DNA from: Phalacrocorax aristotelis
Lineage: Eukaryota > Chordata > Aves > Suliformes > Phalacrocoracidae
Reading direction: 5' to 3'
Assembly: GCF_949628215.1 (NCBI RefSeq)
Contig: NW_027441306.1
Location: 1-64,000 of the forward strand
Length of the DNA: 64,000 nucleotides
Every line of letters starts with the position of its first letter. Position 1 is the stretch's first letter. Both the position numbers and the translations under genes were made by a program. The notes below the pieces were generated by a model. It saw only the letters and a list, made by a program, of their open reading frames with translations. It searched no databases and had not been told where the DNA came from. This document shows positions 1-10,037 of the stretch, piece by piece.

Positions 1-340
1 CCTTGCCCGCGAGGCAGGCAAGGACCCTGGCTGCTGCCGCCGCGGTTTGCTGGAGGCGGGCTGGGCCCGGCCCCCTGTGGGGTTGGGGTGCGGGCCCGGC
101 GCTGCCGGGGAAACGCGGCCTGCGAGAGCAGGAAGAAAGCGCTGCCGGGCCGGCGCTGGGCTGCCCCGCCGGGGTGCGGGGCCGGGCCCGCGCAGTTCAG
201 TTCCCAAGGCCTCCCCGACAGTGCCCGCGTGGGCCGTGGGGGTGCAGGGCTGTGGGGTGGCTGCGCTCTCCGCGCCCCTGAGCGTTGCCCGTGGGGACTG
301 CGGAGGGGGCCGGGACGCAGCCAGGCTCAGCTGGTTTGGT
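1..340. promoter_or_regulatory. CpG island, downstream half (upstream half seen in the second macro-unit)
   Basis: Very GC- and CpG-rich sequence that continues the island seen complete at 56841-57980, because position 1 corresponds to 57639. All reading frames are open through it, which is what high GC alone produces, so the apparent 90-110 residue proteins here are not supported. A donor-like G|GTGAGG upstream in the second copy (57371) suggests a first exon lies in the island and that transcription runs on the plus strand. Confidence 0.6.
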
Positions 341-2344
341 CCCTGAACGGGGAGAGCACAGCTCTTCTGTTCCTGGGCCTTGAGAGCAGGCTCCTGTGGC
401 TGACGCCGGGGCCCTGAAACAGATCGAGTCGTGCGTTTTGAGGGCCTGAGCGAGGGGACTAAGTCGTGTGGTTTTGGGCTGAGGAGCAGAGGTCAAGTGC
501 TGCATTTTTGGGACTTGAGAACAGGCTCAGCAGCTGGGCTTTTTGGCTCAGAACCGGTCCCAAAGTGAGCTGGTTTGGGGGCCAAAAGCAGCAGCCGGTT
601 TGGCTGCTTGTGCAGGCTGGGGGGTGGGGGCATCGGGGGCTGCAGGGGAAAGCAGGGGTTGGGCAGGGTACGAGGACCCTCCCCGGAGGTGGGGGTCCGG
701 TCACATCGGACCCCGAAGTTCGGGAGGCCGGCATGCACCAGAGCGAACTCGCCACCTGAGGCGGGTCTCTGGAGGAAGGGTGCTTTTTGGATCCAGCGCA
801 GCGCACCCTCTTTGGGTCCAGCTCTTCTTTCTGCGCTGCTTAGAATAGTTATTAACCAATTAATTAATCATACAAACTAAGTCACAACAGCTCTGTCGGC
901 TCCATCGTGGTTCGGAGCTCTGAATCGGTTTCACTTGGTGTCTAACATGTTTTTTCCCCGAGGAGAGGCTAAGTTTCAAAGTTAATTAGTTTTCTCATAA
1001 GTGTGTCAGTCAATAAAATTGAGTTACGATTGTTAAAACCACAAAGGTGACAGGAGTCTCACGGATCTGGTCTATTTCTGAAAATGTATTCATCCCATGC
1101 AAATGTCATCGGGATACAGATCATCTGCACTTCATGCTCTGACAAGACAAGATGCTGAGACAGGGATGAGCTCCAAAAGGACTGCTGAAAAGAAAAAAAA
1201 CGCATTCCACAGTCATGGGGTTTTTTTGGTTGCGTTTGGGGGGGCGGGGTGGCTTTAACAAAAGAGTGCAGTGTTGGCCGGCAGCAGCCTGCAGAGCACT
1301 TTTGCTGCCTGATCTCTCCTTTTCTTCTCTTCCACTCCTCTTTCAGGGCTGTAATTGTCATTTGGATAGTTTTAGAAGAGCAGTTAAGTTGCTCGCCTGT
1401 GTCAATGTGCTGGTAATACCAGGAAGGTGAATGCTTGAACCGGTCGGGCGGGTAGGAATGAATAACTTGGCTGCAGGTAGAACTTCTGAGGGAAGACCAG
1501 CAAAACCAGGAAGCAAATAGCAAGTTCCCAAAAAATGTGCGGGTGTCAAACACATAAAAGTTTCATTGCCGAATGTTTTTGGGAATATGTTCCCAATGGC
1601 TATTTTTAGTAAACATAAATTTTCAGGAGATTCAGGGTTGTGCGTGGCAAAACATGTCCCTCTGTTTTTGTGTCCTGCCGCACAAACGGCCGGCGGCAGG
1701 GCTCTTGTTCCCTGCTCTCGCTATTGCCACAGCAGGGCTGCGATATTTAGACCTAAGAGATGGGTTTAGGAATGGAAGGAGAGAGAACGCCTGTGTTCTG
1801 TAAGGGCTATGAATGCTGACCCTTTGTCTCCGTCTGCCGCTTTTCCTGTGCGGGTGATGAAGCTGTTTTACTTTTCTCTGTTGTTCCAGGTCTAAATAGC
1901 TGCGAAGCTGTCGCCGCTGTGGGTGCGCAATTTGTGTTGCTGTGTTTCTGTGGAGTTCTAGCTACGGCTCGCTTCTAGTGTGGCCAAGCGTCAAGGTAGG
2001 GCTTTCAGTTTAAAGCTTCAGAAGCGCTGCGCGCCGAGATGGGTGTAGGTGAAACTGCTGTTGCGCCTGCAGCTGTGCTCGCAGGGATGCTGGGTGGCTC
2101 TGCATCAAACCGGCGAGGTGCGCGTGGACCTCCGTCGGGCTGCGCCCTGGGTGCGCGAGCGTGCGGTGTTTTTGCTGTTCCGGCTTGTAGGTGCGAGGGC
2201 TTAACGTTTGATTTAATGCATTTCCTTTAACGGCAGGCTGTAGTTGGGCTCTAGACGGTATTCCTACGTGGGCACAAGAGCTGTGGAATGGTTAAGCTGT
2301 TGCTGTGCCTCCAGGTGACTTGTTCAGTAACGCTGTTTTTCCAG
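341..2344. other. Non-coding stretch, intron-like
   Basis: No supported gene. The sequence falls from GC-rich to AT-rich with oligo-T and oligo-G runs. The same 2 kb recurs at 57979-59982 with only scattered single-base differences. Part of 2100-2344 has diverged relatives at about 40900-41070 and 41990-42100, so the segment is a duplicated module rather than unique intron. Confidence 0.5.
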
Positions 2345-2404
2345 GTGCAGATGGATGAGTCGTGCAGGGCAACGGAGGAGGGCCCAGGGGAGCGCTGTAA
2401 GAAG
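2345..2404 (+). other. 60-bp exon-like block with canonical splice sites
   Basis: A pyrimidine-rich acceptor ending TTTTTCCAG precedes the block and a strong donor AAG|GTGAGTC follows it. The 60 bases are open in one frame (20 codons). Diverged relatives near 41070 and 42110 carry in-frame stops, so protein coding is doubtful. The second macro-unit has it at 59983-60042 with a single base change. Best read as an exon of an unidentified, possibly non-coding, plus-strand transcript; the splicing is inferred from signals only. Confidence 0.4.
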
Positions 2405-3470
2405 GTGAGTCTGTGTAGTACTGGAGGGAAGATGTGACTGATGGCTATAGGGCTCCATTATGGGTTTTACTCTTTTTTTTTTTTGTGATCTGAGGGTGCT
2501 AAGCGATGAGCCGAGCGTGATGTGGGCCCTGGAGGTGAGTCAGGCAAGGTGACCGGTGCTTGGTGGGCTGGAGTAGGTGTTCTTTTTCAGGTTATTCAGG
2601 GTTTTTTCTCCTTCTCTTCACTTTCCCATCCCAATTTGGGGCCGATTCCCTCAAACGGGGACTTCCCCCTGTGGGGCTGCTTATGCAGCCTGGGAGCTGC
2701 TGCCTGGGCACAAAAATACCTCAAACCCCTTACTCTGGGTCTGCAATGGGGGGTGAAAAAACAGAAAGAATTCTGGTGGAAAGAAAACAACTTGGGGCTT
2801 CTGGGAAAGCCAACTCCAGCTGGATTTGTGCAGCTGGAAAGGAAAAAAAGGGTGGTGGTGGGGAAGGAACAACCACCTAAAAGCACCCACCAACCATTCT
2901 CATGCACAAAACCGAAAGTGAAAATGACCATTTTTTGTAGGGTAAAAGCACAAAAAGTCCACAGAACTCAGTAGTTTGGAAAAGCAACCCCAATTATTAC
3001 ATTATGTAAAGAAGGCGGGGAAAAAAAGAAAACCAAAACAAAACCCTATCACAACCCTGATGCCACATGCCTACCAGCAGTTCCTGGGGCTTATTCTGCG
3101 GGGGTGGGGAACCCAACCTTGTTCCCCAGGTTTGCTGTGCTGCTTCTCCTCCCTCGGGCATGGGGGGGGGCAGTGGCATGGACAGTAGCAAGCACCAGAT
3201 GTTTTTAAGCGGTCGAGAGGAAAGGACAAATGCTCGAGACGCTTTGCTGTTTGGTGCAGAGGCAATGAATGGTGCTGCTGGGGCTGCGAGGGGGAAAGGT
3301 GCAGAGGAATAGAAGCTCTGTGGATGCAGCCAAGTTACGGTTTCTGGATGGTATTAATCGAGAAGAGTAATTCAGATAATGCTGCTGCCCAGCGACCAGA
3401 ATTGGGTACTGAGCCCGGGAGCCGCGCACGCGCGGTGGCGTCCCTGTGATCCCCATTGCTCTCTCCGCAG
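2405..3470. other. Intron-like sequence with a duplicated G-rich segment
   Basis: No gene seen. Positions 2620-2960 and 3060-3330 have clearly recognisable but diverged counterparts at about 45890-46260 and 47040-47345, including the same order of purine and pyrimidine runs. The second macro-unit carries a near-identical copy at 60043-61109 with small indels, for example near 2960 and 3165. Confidence 0.5.
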
Positions 3471-3534
3471 GTAACAGCCCTGCGATGCTGCGGTGCCTGC
3501 GAGGTGATGCCGCCGTGCTCGTTGCTGCTTCCTG
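3471..3534 (+). other. 64-bp exon-like block with canonical splice sites
   Basis: The acceptor CTCTCTCCGCAG ends at 3470 and the donor CCTG|GTAAGG follows 3534. One frame is open over about 20 codons, too short to assign. The copy at 61110-61173 keeps both splice signals. Upstream, at about 3420-3440, a GCGCACGCGCGG stretch resembles an NRF1-like palindrome. Transcript evidence would be needed to confirm use. Confidence 0.4.
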
Positions 3535-3739
3535 GTAAGGAAAGGCCTCCTCCGCTCCTGCTGCAGCGTGGTGGTGTGTCGGACACGATTCCCTGTGTCG
3601 GGTGAGGCCTAGGGCTGCCGGCGAGGTGAGCGAGCGCCTTTGGTGGGTGCAGGGGTGTCTCCTTGTGTGCCTGCACTACTGGGGCTGGTGGGATGGGAAG
3701 CTTCAAACGACCCGCCGAGGCAGGCTTCTGGTATGCTAA

Positions 3740-3928
3740 AGGCGAGTGGGTGAGGGCAGCCCTAGGAGTTACTCGGGAGCTGATAGAAGGGAAGAGGGAA
3801 AGGAGGAGGAGGATGATGACCTTTTCCCCCTGCCCAGGGTGCAGAAGATGGCCGACTCTCCAGCTCACCAGAGCTCCCCCTCAGCCTCCCCTGGCCCCCC
3901 TTGCCCAGTGCGCCTGCTCCCAGCTCCA
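3740..3928 (+). other. Diverged fragment of the long-module leader, fused to the 110-bp exon module
   Basis: From about 3770 the sequence matches the stretch just downstream of the first-exon donor in the long modules (13259-13420, 26445-26590, 34550-34700): a GGGAGCTGAYAGAAGGGAAG run, then CTTTTCCCCCTGCCCAGG. It then jumps directly to CACGAGCGAGCTAGGC, skipping the rest of the CpG-island module. It therefore marks an old internal deletion or fusion at the left edge of the array. Confidence 0.5.
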
Positions 3929-4004
3929 GCACGAGCGAGCTAGGCTACGTGCCGAGGAAGCCTCATCTCGTAAGAGCTGTAAGACACCCATGTGTTCTCT
4001 TCAG

Positions 4005-4114
4005 GTGGAGGACGGCCTAGAGTCTGGAGCTGCAGAAGAGGCAGGGAGGAGAGAAGGGGAAAGAAGCATGTGAACGGCTAAATTGTGCCAGCAGCGCTGA
4101 GAGCGAGAGTCGCG
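4005..4114 (+). other. 110-bp exon-like block A, copy 1
   Basis: Acceptor TTCTCTTCAG ends at 4004 and donor GTCGCG|GTGAGTCC follows 4114. Stops occur in all three forward frames, so the block is non-coding or terminal. Seven copies exist in this window, all exactly 110 bp with a GT donor and an AG acceptor (other copies at 14092, 17176, 27264, 30237, 35370, 61641). Length and splice-site conservation across copies suggest it is used as an exon, but recent duplication could also explain it. Confidence 0.5.
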
Positions 4115-4139
4115 GTGAGTCCTGGGCCACTGGGGCCCT

Positions 4140-4447
4140 GCTGCCTCTCTTGTGCGTCCTGGGCCCTCCCTGTCTCTCCCCCGGCCCCCTCTCTTTCCTT
4201 ACCTGCTGCAAAATATTATTTTTTCTTTTGGGCCCCCCCCGCACCTTCTTTCTCCATCTCGCTCTGAGTGGCTCCCTGCCTCCCCGTCTTTTTCAGTCCT
4301 CCCTCTCTCTGTCCTGTAGCCTGTGGCTCCTTTTTCTATCTCCGCCTCTCTCTGCCTGGCTCTGGCTCCGTTTTTTTATTCCTCCTGCTCTGTCCTGTAG
4401 CCTGTCGGTATTTTGTCTTTCTCTGGCCCTCTTGGTCTGACTCCCTG
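4140..4447. repeat. Pyrimidine-rich minisatellite, left part of array 1
   Basis: Degenerate tandem units of roughly 80 bp, nearly all C and T on the plus strand, with recurring CTCTCTGYCYRGCTCC, TTTTAATTCC and CTGTAGCCYGT blocks. The provirus that follows is inserted in this array. The open frames through it (Leu-, Ser- and Pro-rich) are composition artefacts. Confidence 0.8.
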
Positions 4448-5005
4448 TGTTACCGAAAAACGCGGTAAAATCGGAAACGACTCCTCAACGCCAATTTAGT
4501 ATTAAAGAGCAGGCATTCTTTATTCACGGCGCCGGATGCACGGGGGATCGCTCCTCCTGGCGTGCGTACCTCACGCACCTTTCCCGTACAATTTGTAGAT
4601 CAAAATTTTAGGTATTCATACATATTCATTATTGTCCTGTCTACTGATCGGTACAAACTTGCTCGTTCCGTATGTAAATCGCTGCGCAGGCTCGGTTGTC
4701 CTCTTCCGTTGTTCTCTTCTGAGTAGGTGGTATTACTTGGGTTGGTGGTGGTCTGTGAGTCGGTGGTCGCGATCTCCCCCTGCGTAAAGGAATTACCTTT
4801 TTACCTTCTTGGCTAGTTTTCTCAGTCCGCTCCACGAAACCGTGTTTTGTCATCCTTTTCTGACAGAAGCACATTGTCTGTTCTGTTCGCATTAACGATC
4901 GCCTAGGGACTAAAATGCAGATCGACGGATGCGCTGATTCGTACGCTCCATGTTCCCGTAATGGAACACTGTCTCTGGTTGGTTGATTTCATGGCTTTGG
5001 TTACA
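4448..5005 (-). repeat. 3' LTR of provirus copy 1
   Basis: 558 bp, TG...CA ends in plus-strand orientation. An AATAAA signal on the minus strand lies at 4519-4524. It contains a segment near 4690-4745 absent from the 528-bp 5' LTR and lacks another stretch present there, so the two LTRs of one provirus differ structurally. These differences serve as markers for the solo-LTR recombinants. Confidence 0.88.
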
Positions 5006-5013
5006 TTTCCCCC
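5006..5013 (-). other. Polypurine tract of provirus copy 1
   Basis: GGGGGAAA on the minus strand abuts the 3' LTR exactly, as expected for the plus-strand DNA primer of a retrovirus. Confidence 0.75.
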
Positions 5014-5079
5014 GTATGGAAGTTCTGAAATAATAATTTTCTCACTACTTCCATCCTAGATCAATAATATTCCACTATG

Positions 5080-5810
5080 TCAGTTCGGTGTTTGGTTCAT
5101 CTTCTCAAAGTTTTCACTTGATGGTGGTCTCCAGGGTGTATGCAGGTCCCATTTTCTACCCAAAATTTTATTAATTTGTTGAACTACCTCTGCAAAAAAA
5201 TGTGGTGCTCTATCAGAGGACATTCCCGTTGGCACTCTAAATCTCGGTATTATTTCTTTCAGCAACGTTTTAACTACTACTCTAGCTTTGTTGGTGCAGC
5301 ACGAGAAAGCTTCTGGCCATCTAGAAAATTTGTCAATCGGCACTAACAAATACTGCTCTATCTATTTTGTCTGGGTAACTCAGAGAACTTAATTTGCTAA
5401 TAATTTCCGGGAGAATTTTTTGTTTTGTTACTCCTAAAGGTGGTTTCCTTTGGTTCAGGGGATTATTTCTAGGACAGATTGGACACTTAGCTACTATGGG
5501 TTTAACTATTCTTGTCATGCCTACACACGCTACAGATGTTTTTAAACTCAAAACCGTAGCGTCTACACCCCAATGTGTTTGATCATGCTTTTCTTTTCAA
5601 GTTCTGTCATAACTTGTGGGGTTGTTATTATTATTACTTGTTTTTCTGGTGTTATCTACCACCTCTCTGTGTTTTGTGATGTTTCCAATTGTTCTGCTAA
5701 TTGCTCATCCAATTTATTATATCTCGGTTTCAACTTTGGAATTCTGATCTGTTTTACTGGTACTAGCGCAAGGATACCTTGCTCTGCAGTCCTCTTTGCA
5801 GCTTTATCTG
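5080..5810 (-). pseudogene. pol: Integrase remnant, provirus copy 1
   Basis: Retroviral integrase joins viral DNA to host DNA. Two overlapping minus-strand frames cover it. The upstream one (5333-5551) holds a CPICPRNN zinc-finger cysteine pair. The downstream one (5080-5349) holds a core-domain stretch with SSDRAPHF, then a PWRPPSSENFEKMN segment matching the region around the last catalytic acid. The change of frame between them is a disabling shift. The first catalytic aspartate was not located with confidence. The reading ends about 75 bp from the LTR and no envelope gene follows. Confidence 0.8.
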
Positions 5811-6240
5811 TCGATCGTTTGCTTATGTTTACAGCCGTCTGGCCGAATTGATGAGCTTTGCAACGCTTTACCGCCACTTCTTTTGGTTTCTGCACATCTT
5901 CCGGAAGTTGGAGAGTGTCGTCTTTATGCTGTATCGATGATTTTTGGGCTGATGGCAGTCCTTTCTCCTTCCCAATAGCTCCATGATCGTGGATCACACC
6001 AAATGCATGTTTGGAATCAGTCTAGATATTTATCCTTTGTCCTTCTGCCATTCGCAGAGCTCGCTTCAATGCTACCAATGCTGCTTTCTGTGCTGAGGTG
6101 TTTGCAGGCAGCACCCCTGACTCCGTTCCCTCGGCGGCGATAACGACAGCATATCCGGCCATTCGCTTCTCTTCTCGCCCAGAGCTTCTTCCATCTGTAA
6201 ACAACTCCAGATCAGGGTTTTCCCAGAGGTTTGTGTCTCA
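5811..6240 (-). pseudogene. pol: RNase H remnant, provirus copy 1
   Basis: This domain degrades the RNA strand during reverse transcription. The N-terminal part (6022-6230) shows an FTDGRSSG motif carrying the first catalytic aspartate. A stop at 6022 interrupts the frame. The C-terminal part (about 5811-5925) shows KRCKAHQFGQ followed by a DKAAKRTAE stretch, as in gammaretroviral RNase H ends. A frame change near 6210 separates it from the RT connection region upstream. The duplicate at 18985-19414 shows the same lesions. Confidence 0.8.
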
Positions 6241-7700
6241 GGTCTGGTCTGCTGGAATAGACTTGTTCAATAGTTAGCAAGCGATCGTGTTCGAAATTGT
6301 CCGTAAGGTTTTCTGTTGTTAAAAACGTAGCAGGATTCAGTATAGCAGTAGTCTTCGATTCCACATCGTCTTGTTCTAACAGAACAACGTGATATTTCAA
6401 CATTCTGCTAAGGGATAGCCAACGACCCCCCTTTTGTCCTAAAACAGTCACCGCTATGTGCGGGACACATACTGTCATCTTCTGTCCCATTGTTAACTTT
6501 GGGGCTTCCCGGATCGGCAGCGCTGTTGTTGCTACTGCCCGTAAACACCTAGGCCGTCTTTTACTCACGTGGTCGAGTTGTTTGGAGAAGTAGCCCACAG
6601 GTCTCTTCCAGGTTCCCAGTCGCTGTGTCAGCACTCCAAGGGCTAAATGTTGTCTTTCGTGGACAAACAACTCAAAAGGTTTAGCGAAATCAGGTAGGCC
6701 TAATGCAGGGGCCATCATCGAGGCTCTTTTCAGTTCTTTGAATGCCGCTTGGCATTCGGGCGTCCGGGTTAAATATTTATCCTTTGATTCTTTCAATGCC
6801 TCATATAATGGTTTTACATAGAGTCTGTAGTTCAGAATCCAGAGCTGACGCCATTTCACTATTTTCAGAAAAGCTCTCAATTCCTTCGGGCCGCTAGGTT
6901 TGGGAATTTGACAAATAGTTTCTTTCTTTTCACTTTCTAATTGTCTTTGTCTTTGAGATATTTCAAATCCTAAATAAATGGCTGCTGCTTCTCCTATTTG
7001 GGTTTTGTTTCTGGAAACTCTGCATCTTCCTTGGCCCAGAAAATTTAAAAATTTCAAAACATTATTCTTTACTTTCTGCCACTATCAGAATGTGACCTGC
7101 ATTCTGTAACAATATGCCTCTCCCTGGGTTCTGTTTTTTCTATACATTTCTACATTTCTAATTTTTTTCTTGCCAGCTGAGTCCCAAATATCGTAGGACT
7201 AATTTTAAATCCTTGTGTAAGTACGGTCCATGTTAGCTGTGTCTTTCATTCTGTGGTGGGGCTTTCCCATTCCAAAGCAAATAGGCTTTGACTTTTTATG
7301 CCTGGAGGTATGCAAAAGAAGGCATCCTTCAAATCTAGTACAGTAAACCATTTATGCTCCTCCTTTAAAAGAGGTCAGTAAAGTGTATGGATTAGCTACT
7401 ACCGGATGTATGTCTTGGGCCACCTGATATATAGCCCTTAAATGGTGAACTAGCTAATACTCCTTGCCTCTAGATTTCTTTACTGGCGACACAGGAGTAC
7501 TATATTCTGATTCACATTCCACTAAAAGCTCATATTCTGAAAAATTTTATAATTAACTTCTCTAATCCTTCTTGAGCCTCTCGCTTAATAGGGTATTGTT
7601 TTTGTCTTACCGGCTTGGCTCCAGGCTTTAAGGTTACTTTTACCGGCTCTGCCCACTTAGATCGCTCCGGAGCTCCGCTCGCTCAAACCAAAGGAGAATT
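6212..7700 (-). pseudogene. pol: Reverse transcriptase remnant, provirus copy 1
   Basis: Polymerase domain on the minus strand. The N-terminal part near 7600-7690 reads as a gammaretroviral RT start. Motif A, with a VLDLKDAFF stretch, lies near 7320-7345. An in-frame TGA follows at 7246-7248, then an LTQGFKISPTIF motif near 7180-7215. At the catalytic Y-x-D-D position (about 7088-7105) the copy reads N-A-G-H, so polymerase activity is lost. The longest intact frame, 6212-7057 (281 codons), covers the thumb and connection region. Further stops and shifts lie between 7350 and 7600. Confidence 0.85.
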
Positions 7701-7749
7701 ACTACGTTTTCCACTTCTTCGGGAACCTGTTCCTCCCTGGAGGAATCCT

Positions 7750-8065
7750 GTAACATAAACGCTCTCGCCTCTGTGGCTTTAGATTCTGGTATTAGTAATT
7801 TAATCTCTCCATCTTTAAAAGTTACTTGAGCATCTAATTTACTTAATAGATCTCATCATAACAGAGGCAGTGGACATTCAGGCATATACAGAAATTGGTG
7901 AGTTGCCCATTGCTTCTCCAATTTAAACTTTAATGGCTCTGAGAGGGGCTAATTTTTCTTTGCCCTGTCGCACTAACACCACCTACGGATTTATGATTAA
8001 ATTTCTCTTTACGTGTATTCAATACCAAAGAAGTGGCTCCCGTATCTACCAAAAATTCTATTTCT
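7750..8065 (-). pseudogene. pro: Retroviral aspartic protease remnant, provirus copy 1
   Basis: The active-site signature LVDTGATS is encoded at about 8028-8052. It is followed downstream by an FLYMPECPLPLL stretch near 7865-7900, both typical of gammaretroviral proteases, which cleave Gag and Pol. Two consecutive TGA codons at 7853-7858 end the frame. A later segment, FKDGEIKLLIPE, is still readable beyond them. Frame disruptions also occur between the two motifs. Confidence 0.75.
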
Positions 8066-8148
8066 TCATTCCCTAGCTTCAGTGTAACCAGGTGTTCAGC
8101 TAGGGTTGATTCCCCTGGTCTCCTTCATGCCAAGCTACTTCAAGCATT

Positions 8149-9007
8149 TTACCCAGATCTCTGGATTCGGGTTCTTCTAGCTTCTGAAGGTTTCTTCTCC
8201 CCCCCGCCCCCCCCCCCCCCCCCACTATCTGGGGCTGATTGTCTTATGAATATAGAGACCAACTGAATTGCTTTTTCTGGTTTTTCTGCGTTCAAATGAG
8301 TATATTTTCTGGCAGTCACCTTCAGTCTTTCCATAAAGGCTGAAGGGGACTCCTTTAATTCTTGTCTCGCTTCAGAAATTTTGACCCATTTATTGCTTTT
8401 GGCATTGCATGTCTTACTCCAAATAAAATCTCTCTCTGACATCTAGTCAACATTCCCCTGGGTCCTGGCTGATTCGGGTCCCACTCGGGATTTGTAGATG
8501 GAAAATTCTTATTAATTGTTCTCTGTAAATTCCTGTTAGCATGTGCTCCCTGCACCTGCCTTCTGGCTGTATTCAATACTATTTTCTTGTCAGTTCCATC
8601 AAGTGAAGTATCCAGTATCACAAGTAGAGCAACACTTCAAGTTCTCACCACATTTTCCTCTCTCCAAAAACATTGCCGTAGAATCCTGTGGACGTATCTC
8701 ACGCTGTTTCTGCCACGCTGGATGATTCCACAGTGTAAAGAGCAAATCAACATATGCCACTTCTTCCCATTTGCCTTCCCTTTTTACAAAACAACATTAA
8801 TTGCAAGATGGTACGATATTGCAACGTCTCACGTTCTGGCCATTTGTGCCCACCTTCCAATTGATACGTTGGCCACCAATGATTGCAATATTCAATTAAT
8901 GGTTTCCGAGTTAGTAGGTCATCACCCCCGATGTCTTTCCAGTGCTTCAAAATACATCCCAAAGGTGTTCTCTGTGGGATAGGTTTCTTACTCAGAAATG
9001 CTCCCAT
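8149..9007 (-). pseudogene. gag: Gag remnant, provirus copy 1
   Basis: Gag builds the virion core. The start was placed at 9007 because the frame opens MGAFLSK, with glycine at position 2 as needed for myristoylation. A matrix-like stretch follows with HWKDIGG and a WPTYQLEGG segment. Capsid-like sequence is spread over two frames (8355-8621 and 8149-8442), the latter with ESPSAFMERLK and SIFIRQSAPD. Frames change near 8740 and 8400. A C-homopolymer of over 15 bases at about 8209-8223 lies at the 3' end of this region. No nucleocapsid zinc knuckle is seen. Confidence 0.8.
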
Positions 9008-9487
9008 CTCCCAGTCAACTAGCAGTTGTGATTGTGCGCTATCGCAAATAGTAGTCAGAGGGACTCCAACCCCCGTTAGAGGTCTCACTGGAAATCCGCC
9101 ACTGGGATCTGTAGCGCCCTGCTAGATATCCCTGGAGACTTCAACCCCCTGTTGAAGACCCCCCTACCCTCGGGTCCCGCTCCACAGGCTTTCGCCTAGC
9201 AGAGACTTACCAACCGAGGTACCTCTTGGCCCCAACCCTGCGTGGCTTTTGCCGCGCCTTACGGGCAGGCCCGTGGGACTCAAACCCACTATCCTATCCT
9301 ATGTGGGAAGCTAACCCCATGTATTATTCTACCTAAGTTTCTTCTTAAAAGAATGCCTTATTTACTTCAGTCCAAGGGATCTTGCTCAGAATTCTCTGGC
9401 CTGGGGATCGGAAGCTCTCCCCGAGAATTCCTTGGGGCTGGCTGCAGGTCCCACGGTCCCGCGGATCCGTCGAGATTCAAAAGCAGG

Positions 9488-9505
9488 GTCCCATCTGGGG
9501 TGCCA
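9488..9505 (-). other. Primer-binding site, tRNA-Arg type, provirus copy 1
   Basis: On the minus strand, TGGCACCCCAGATGGGAC lies 4 bases inside the 5' LTR. It complements, from memory, the 3' end of a vertebrate tRNA-Arg with CCU anticodon including CCA. Gammaretroviruses more often use tRNA-Pro, so this helps to classify the family. Confidence 0.7.
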
Positions 9506-9509
9506 AAAC

Positions 9510-10037
9510 TGTTACCGAAAAACGCGGTAAAATCAGAAATATCTATTCAACACAAATCTAGTATCAAAGAGCAGGCATTCTTTATTCACAGCGCCAGACG
9601 CACGGGGGATCGCTCCTCCTGGCGTGCGTACCTCACGCACCTTTCCCGTACAATTTGTAGATCAAAATTTTAGGTATTCATACATAGTCATTATTGCCCT
9701 GTCTACTGATCGGTACAAACTTGCTCGTTCCGTATGTAAATCGCTGCGCAGGCTCGGTGGTGGTCCGTGAGTCGGTGGTCGCGATCTCCCCCTGCCAGAA
9801 TTGCCTTTTGCCTTCTTGGCTCTTAATCTTGGCGGTCTTGGCTAGTTCTCTCAGTCCGCTCCACGAAACTGCGTTTTGTCATCCTTTTCTGACAGAAGCA
9901 CGTTGTCTGTTGTTCTGTTGACGTTAACGATCGCCTAGTGACTAAAATGCAGATCGACAGACACACCGATTCGTACGCTCCATGTTCCCGTAATGGAACA
10001 CCGTCTCTGGTTGGCTGATTTCATCGCTTTGGTTACA
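9510..10037 (-). repeat. 5' LTR of provirus copy 1
   Basis: 528 bp. It shares the TG...CA ends and the minus-strand AATAAA with the 3' LTR, but carries different short indels and many substitutions, most clearly at 9535-9600, 9755-9840 and 9905-9975. The plus-strand right flank starts CCTG, matching the left flank of the element. Confidence 0.88.

Larger units (their letters stand above)
4448..10037 (-). mobile_element. Env-less gammaretrovirus-like endogenous provirus, copy 1
   Basis: Complete element on the minus strand: 5' LTR at 9510-10037, primer-binding site, leader, gag, protease, reverse transcriptase, RNase H, integrase, polypurine tract and 3' LTR at 4448-5005. Integrase remnants stop within about 75 bp of the 3' LTR, leaving no room for env. 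The LTRs begin TG and end CA, and both flanks carry CCTG, a 4-bp target duplication typical of gammaretroviruses. Frames are broken by shared stops and frameshifts, so it is non-functional. It lies inside the pyrimidine minisatellite, and a duplicate sits at 17622-23209. Confidence 0.9.

Noticed and set aside
4448-5079. Search for an envelope gene at the 3' end of the provirus
   Set aside because: Integrase remnant, polypurine tract and LTR are contiguous within about 75 bp; there is no space for env.
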